Assembly (NCBI RefSeq): GCF_033807715.1
Contig: NC_084599.1
Span: 11,303,625 to 11,367,624, forward strand
Reading direction: 5' to 3'
Length of the DNA stretch: 64,000 nucleotides
DNA from: Cololabis saira
Lineage: Eukaryota > Chordata > Actinopteri > Beloniformes > Belonidae
The position numbers and the translations under genes were made by a program. The notes under the pieces were generated by a model, which was not told where the DNA came from, made no database searches, and was given only the letters and a program-made list of their open reading frames with translations. Shown in pieces: positions 61,216-64,000 of the stretch (position 1 is the first letter of the stretch; each line of letters opens with the position of its first letter).

Positions 61216-62455
61216 GACACTGGTGGGGAGAGATCAAACACTGGACTTCAGGGATGACAGATGCAGATGAAAAAAAAAAAAGGCAATAAAACATTGCTTC
61301 AAAGATGGCAACAGTGCACTGGGAGGCAAATTATTGTTAACAGTAATCTGCAGAATAGCGCCTCGCATTCTGATCGATTGACTATTATGGAGCCTTTGAA
61401 GACAAGGTAACGCCGGGCTATTGTTCGTGGTAGGACACGAGCAGAAAAAAGTGGCTGCTTTTGATTCAGCTGTAACGCTTCTTCGGCCTTAAATACTACT
61501 TCTATGCAATCATGCTTTAATAGACCAGCAAATTGGCCGCCCACAGACTTCAGGACTAACGAGAGCTATCAGCACGAAAAATAAAGTACATTAGGTTCTA
61601 CACTGCTTTATTCTAAATGCAAGACTGTCACTAAATAACTTTAAGTTGTTTATTTGAATATAAACTTATTTTTAACGTGTTCTCATACTTAAAATACTGT
61701 TTTCCTCTCATGCGCTTTTAGTTTTTTATTTTTGTTGGGTTTTTTTTGTTTTTTTTTTGGCGTTTTTGCATAGCCTACAATGCAGAAAAAATACCACAAT
61801 TTTTTAAAATTTTTCAGTCAAACTATATATACTTTTTTTTTTAATAACAGGGAACCTCGCCATTAAATAAATTATACTAAGCTTTTGAACTGACAGGAGC
61901 AAAACAAAAAAACCTATGGAGATATGAGGGTTTTTTTCTCTTCTTTTTCAATTTTATTAAATTTCATCTTGTTAACTATCTCCTTTCTCCACCTATCTCC
62001 TACATTGAACTTTTAAAGATTCCAATGTGATGCATCAAATTTATGATGAGTTACTGAGGCAAAAAGCAGAGACGGTGAGTAATGAGTCAAACCACTTTTT
62101 GTCTCACACATCTCACTCACACAACAGTCTCAAAGCTTGAAACTAGAGTCCCCTCTTATATGCCCCTCTTGTAAATGCTTGGCACATACAGGTCCCGGCT
62201 GCGTGCTCTGCTGCATGTTGTGTCTATTGTCAGATCACTGAGTTACATATAAGTTAAAGGGAATCAGCTTTGGAATGCTGCAGTTAGTGTGGAGTGTTAA
62301 AACACAGCCATAATGTTCCATTGCCATCTCAGCGGGACTGATCTTCTTAGGTCACTCTCTGCTAATCAGCAAAAAATCTTTGGCCGTTAATCTACGGCCC
62401 CCAGCACCCCTTCTTCCATCTCATTAGATTAACAAAATAACATGCACATATAAAT

Positions 62456-62492
<37 letters not shown>

Positions 62493-64000
62493 CACACAGC
62501 TCGTGACCTCAATCTGATTCAAATTAAAAAGAGGGTTAATTATAATTTGGGGTAACTGTGATGTTTAAATTATTTTCAAAGGAAACAAAAATTTAGAAAA
62601 TGCTGTTCTACTTTTACAACATCCCTCCTAACCAGTTACAGATACATCATTTTGTTGTTTGAATAACTGGGCTCTAATTGACAAAACCAAAAAATATATA
62701 TATATGAGTGAATTGACCGCTATGCATGTGTTTGTATGTCTGTGTACAAGTGTGTGGTTGTGTGTGTGTGCGTGTGTACAGCAAACATATGCAACCAAAT
62801 TAAAGCCCTAAAGCTGTTGAATTGAAGAGGATTTCATGCAGAGGCCTATTCATGGGAATTAAGCAAATTAGGTCTCCAATTAGCCTCTGACATTGAATAG
62901 GAAGATTTGTTGAGCAAAAATTAATTAGATGGATTTGTCACTGTTCTAATGAACATTGCCAGAAACTAAATGTTGAGAATAACACCTGCTCTCTGCCTGT
63001 TCTATGCCTTATCCCTTTGACGTATTGTTTGTCCGTTCAGAATCTAATTTAATGTCAAATACTGCCTTATTCAAATATTCAATAATTTGCAAATAAGAGG
63101 TCCACGTGAGCTGAGACAAACAAACTTCCAAAAAGTCAATGTATGATCTAATCCTCTTAGGCTGCAGCACTGTGAATGTAAATGCCAACCTTTGCAAGTC
63201 AGAGAGGAATTTCACTATTGATGGAGAGCTGGACGAGAAAAGATTGACTTGATCCTTTTCAGTGGAAGTATTTTAGAATCATCTTTATAACAATGCTGGT
63301 GTCGCTGCTTCGGAGGCAGCTGCAGTTTAGGTGTCAAAGGCTATCTCTTTATGAGTGTGTGTCTGAGTGGGTTTCAACCTTTCAACAAAAAAAGGCAAGT
63401 CACTCATACACTGATACACTCCTTTGTATCACTAACACATCTTTCCAAAAAGTGTAATTCTTTCAAATCTTCAAACATTGTTTTCTTAGAATTGTTCGAG
63501 TCCGAAGGCACCTGTTTTCATCAAACCTCCCAATTTCATTCTCGTTTGAAGAGTTAAACCATTTTGAAGCTGTTTCACAGATGGGTATGTTAACATCTGA
63601 TCAAAGCTTTGTTGTTGTTTTTTTTTTCTTAAATAAGAACCATTTATTCCTGGTTAATGGCAATATTTTACATCTGGAGTGAAAGGGAATATATCCAAAA
63701 TACCATTTATAAAATAGCTGGTATATTTAAATAACAATATTGAATCAGCTTTTAATCAGTGTTGTTATTTTTGTTCCTGAGATTTATTCAAATGTGGTGC
63801 ACACATTGTGATATAATACCTCAATTACACATTTAAATCTGTAATTTCATGAAACTTGTAACACCAAAAAAATATGCTTTTCTTAATGTGAGCATTCAAC
63901 TATGTAATTTTTATGCTGATGTTTAGCCAGCATAGGCTCTATTTCTCTATTTAGAGAAATTCAGTTTAGATCTTGACGTAGTTTTCTGTCTCCAGATTGC
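61216..64000. other. intergenic, no gene recognised
   Basis: AT-rich, with a short CA tract (62458-62488). The stretch 62816-62960 is of even composition, lacks simple repeats and carries several TAATT/ATTAG homeobox-type motifs, so it looks like a conserved non-coding element. Conservation cannot be tested here. Confidence 0.4.

Noticed and set aside
60953..61294. Minus-strand frame of 113 codons across the CpG-rich patch
   Set aside because: Pro/Ala/Arg-rich composition follows from GC content. No recognisable domain.

Overview
The window looks like nuclear DNA from a teleost fish. The evidence is two split vertebrate genes with GT-AG introns, many long dinucleotide microsatellites, and Tc1/mariner and hAT-type DNA transposon remnants. 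I cannot name the species.

Left part (about 1.1-12.1 kb, + strand): the 3' two-thirds of a P4-ATPase (phospholipid flippase) of the ATP8B class, in 18 exons that join in frame to 883 residues plus a stop. The first exons lie before the window. The tail sequence and the neighbouring gene point to atp8b3. Its introns hold a LINE fragment on the - strand and three non-autonomous hAT-type elements with 8-bp target-site duplications. Two of these sit only 26 and 46 bp before splice acceptors.

Middle part (about 12.1-34.5 kb, - strand): a complete two-exon ONECUT-class homeobox gene, best matching onecut3 (443 residues: cut domain in exon 1, homeodomain in exon 2, 13.5 kb intron). The two genes converge tail to tail, as ATP8B3 and ONECUT3 do in human 19p13.3. 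Its likely 3' UTR or 3' flank contains an exact 100-triplet CTG/CAG tract. The intron has a cluster of ATCGAT-type ONECUT sites and a local CpG-rich patch. The start is followed upstream by a CpG-rich promoter with a CCAAT box next to a full CRE palindrome.

Right part (34.5-64 kb): no protein-coding gene was found. It holds microsatellites, a 2.8 kb dead Tc1/mariner element, a second Tc1 fragment, two more copies of the hAT-type MITE seen in the atp8b intron (one carrying a nested 1.4 kb element), a promoter-like motif cluster near 59.9 kb and a CpG-rich patch near 61.1 kb. The region upstream of a developmental transcription factor is a plausible place for enhancers. Some stretches look like conserved non-coding elements, but that cannot be tested from one sequence.

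I see no CRISPR array, operon or unfamiliar multi-gene system. The noteworthy points are the transposon layering, the CTG tract and the regulatory motif clusters.
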